From RGDT01 sp964630925 (GTDB taxonomy: Bacteria > Planctomycetota > Planctomycetia > Gemmatales > Gemmataceae), in assembly GCA_964630925.1 (NCBI GenBank), contig CAZVZK010000272.1, positions 1 to 8,061 on the forward strand: a stretch of 8,061 nucleotides of DNA. The letters run 5' to 3'. Both the position numbers and the translations under genes were made by a program. The notes under the pieces were generated by a model, which did no database searches, was not told where the DNA came from, and worked only from the letters and a program-made list of their open reading frames with translations. How positions within the stretch are numbered: the stretch's first letter is position 1; every line of letters starts with the position of its first letter. Shown in pieces: positions 7,451 through 8,061 of the stretch.

Positions 7451-7456
7451 ATCATA
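7451..7456 (-). promoter_or_regulatory. Possible -10 box for the synthase operon
   Basis: TATGAT on the minus strand, one base from the TATAAT consensus, 33 bases upstream of the TTG start, within the least GC-rich patch of the region (about 7450-7485). The hexamer 17 bases further upstream (TATTCT) is not a recognisable -35 box, so the call rests on the -10 match, position and base composition only. Confidence 0.3.
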
Positions 7457-7504
7457 GGACAGCGGCCAAGCCTAGAATAGCGTTCAGCACCCGGATCGTC
7501 TTCG

Positions 7505-7906
7505 GGGATGGAGCTGGCCGTCCTGTCGGCCTGCCAGACGGGCCTGGACAAGGAGGCCGCCGGCGAGGGGCTGCTGGGATTGCAGCGTGCCTTCGCGGCC
7601 GCGGGGTGCCGGTCGGTGGTGTCGTCGCTGTGGAGCGTGGACGACGCGGCGACGGCGGTGCTGATGCGGCGCTTCTATCACCACCTCTGGAAGGAGAAGC
7701 ACTCGAAGGCCGAAGCCCTCCGCGAGGCACAGCTGGATGTCTTGCGTCACCCCGAGTGGGTCGAGGGCCTGGCCAGGGGGATGCACGGCGTGAAGGGCCT
7801 GCGTGGCCTCGGCGAGGCCGTCGAGGTGCTTGTCTCCGGCAAGAGGGGGCGGCGTTCGCCGGCGGCGTGGTGGGCGGCGTGGCAGATCTCGGGCGACTGG
7901 CGTTGA
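7505..7906 (+). pseudogene. C-terminal remnant of a CHAT-domain peptidase (5'-truncated)
   Basis: The plus-strand frame encodes MELAVLSACQTG, then EGLLGLQRAFAAAGCRSVVSSLW, VDDAATAVLMRRFYHHLW, KAEALREAQL, and ends WWAAWQISGDWR before TGA at 7904-7906. This is the C-terminal half of a CHAT domain (caspase-like fold, clan CD), with the catalytic Cys in SACQTG and the usual terminal ISGDWR. The catalytic His, normally in an H-G motif some tens of residues before the Cys, and any TPR region are absent. The frame upstream is closed by TAG at 7478-7480, and family resemblance stops at about 7505. The ATG at 7508 is probably an internal methionine of the original protein. The insertion before WWAAW (HPEWVEGLARGMHG...) looks like planctomycete CHAT proteins, from memory. 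It is divergent from the synthase genes and has no obvious link to them. It might still be translated as a 132-residue product, but without the His it should not be a protease. Confidence 0.75.
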
Positions 7907-8061
7907 CTGTCCTCGTGGCGACGTGACTGTCCACGCGGCTTCCGGGGTTAGACAAAATCAGACAGGGCGGCCCACGACGGCGCTGGAGTCTGTGGCCTGA
8001 CCGCGACCCCTGCTCCGAAAATTTCGCGTTCAGGGGAGATCAGGGCGCGCACCATCGCCTT
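7907..8061. other. Intergenic tail, no convincing gene
   Basis: It contains a 9-bp direct repeat TGACTGTCC (7904-7912 and 7924-7932) that overlaps the CHAT stop, and an inverted pair CCCCTG / CAGGGG (8007-8012 and 8031-8036) around CGAAAATTTCG. Neither resembles a typical T-tailed terminator. On the minus strand a frame is open from the right edge to TAA at 7950-7948 (about 37 codons). It could be the tail of a gene entering from the right, but I recognise nothing in it. Confidence 0.4.

Noticed and set aside
6026..7480. Plus-strand open frame of about 484 codons opposite the first KS
   Set aside because: It mirrors the KS-coding sequence, is extremely Gly/Ala/Val-rich, and has no motif of its own.
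8007..8036. Rho-independent terminator for the CHAT fragment
   Set aside because: The stem is only 6 bp with an 18-nt interval and no T-run follows it.
7948..8061. Minus-strand frame open from the right edge to TAA at 7950-7948, possibly a gene tail
   Set aside because: Only about 37 codons are visible, no motif is recognisable, and codon use is mixed, so chance openness cannot be excluded.

Overview
The window is very GC-rich. It is dominated by a minus-strand polyketide / polyunsaturated-fatty-acid (PUFA)-type synthase locus that runs right to left. Three things suggest a planctomycete or a similar large-genome GC-rich bacterium: the style of the CHAT-domain fragment, the GC content, and short palindromic elements read as protein inside genes. 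This is inference from recalled family features, not a database result.

Layout from right to left. Positions 7907-8061 hold no convincing gene. Positions about 7505-7906 (plus strand) encode the C-terminal part of a CHAT-domain (caspase-HetF-associated TPR) peptidase. It keeps the catalytic-Cys motif SACQTG but has lost everything upstream, including the catalytic His, so it looks like a gene remnant. A short, relatively AT-rich divergent gap (7418-7500) carries a possible -10 box and a ribosome binding site for the synthase. Positions 7417-1262 (minus) encode one 2051-residue multidomain enzyme with the order KS - malonyl-type AT - proline-rich/coiled-coil linker - ACP - ACP - KR - double-hotdog DH. 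This is the PfaA arrangement. A second synthase gene begins at 1265 through an ATGA overlap and runs off the left edge. Its visible 421 codons are a complete ketosynthase of PfaC-like sequence followed by the start of a linker.

How the genes would work together: the AT of the first protein loads malonyl units onto the two tandem ACPs, its KS condenses them, and its KR and DH reduce and dehydrate the beta-carbon. The second protein would supply a second KS and probably the CLF/AT/FabA-like DH functions of PfaC, which lie outside the window. The enoyl reductase (PfaD) and phosphopantetheinyl transferase expected for such a pathway are not visible. The product cannot be read from the sequence. 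Planctomycete-type Pfa homologues are known as 'secondary lipid' synthases whose products are mostly undefined.

The most unusual signals are at DNA level. (1) The two ACP copies are identical at 206 of 207 bases, the one difference being synonymous. (2) A 55-bp palindromic element occurs in both synthase genes, each time after the KS domain, and is translated in different reading frames. (3) A different perfect 9-bp-stem / 3-nt-loop palindrome sits in the proline-rich linker before the ACPs, and weaker palindromes occur in the ACP-ACP and ACP-KR linkers. Together they suggest that small palindromic elements have repeatedly entered, or been tolerated in, the interdomain linkers of this megasynthase.
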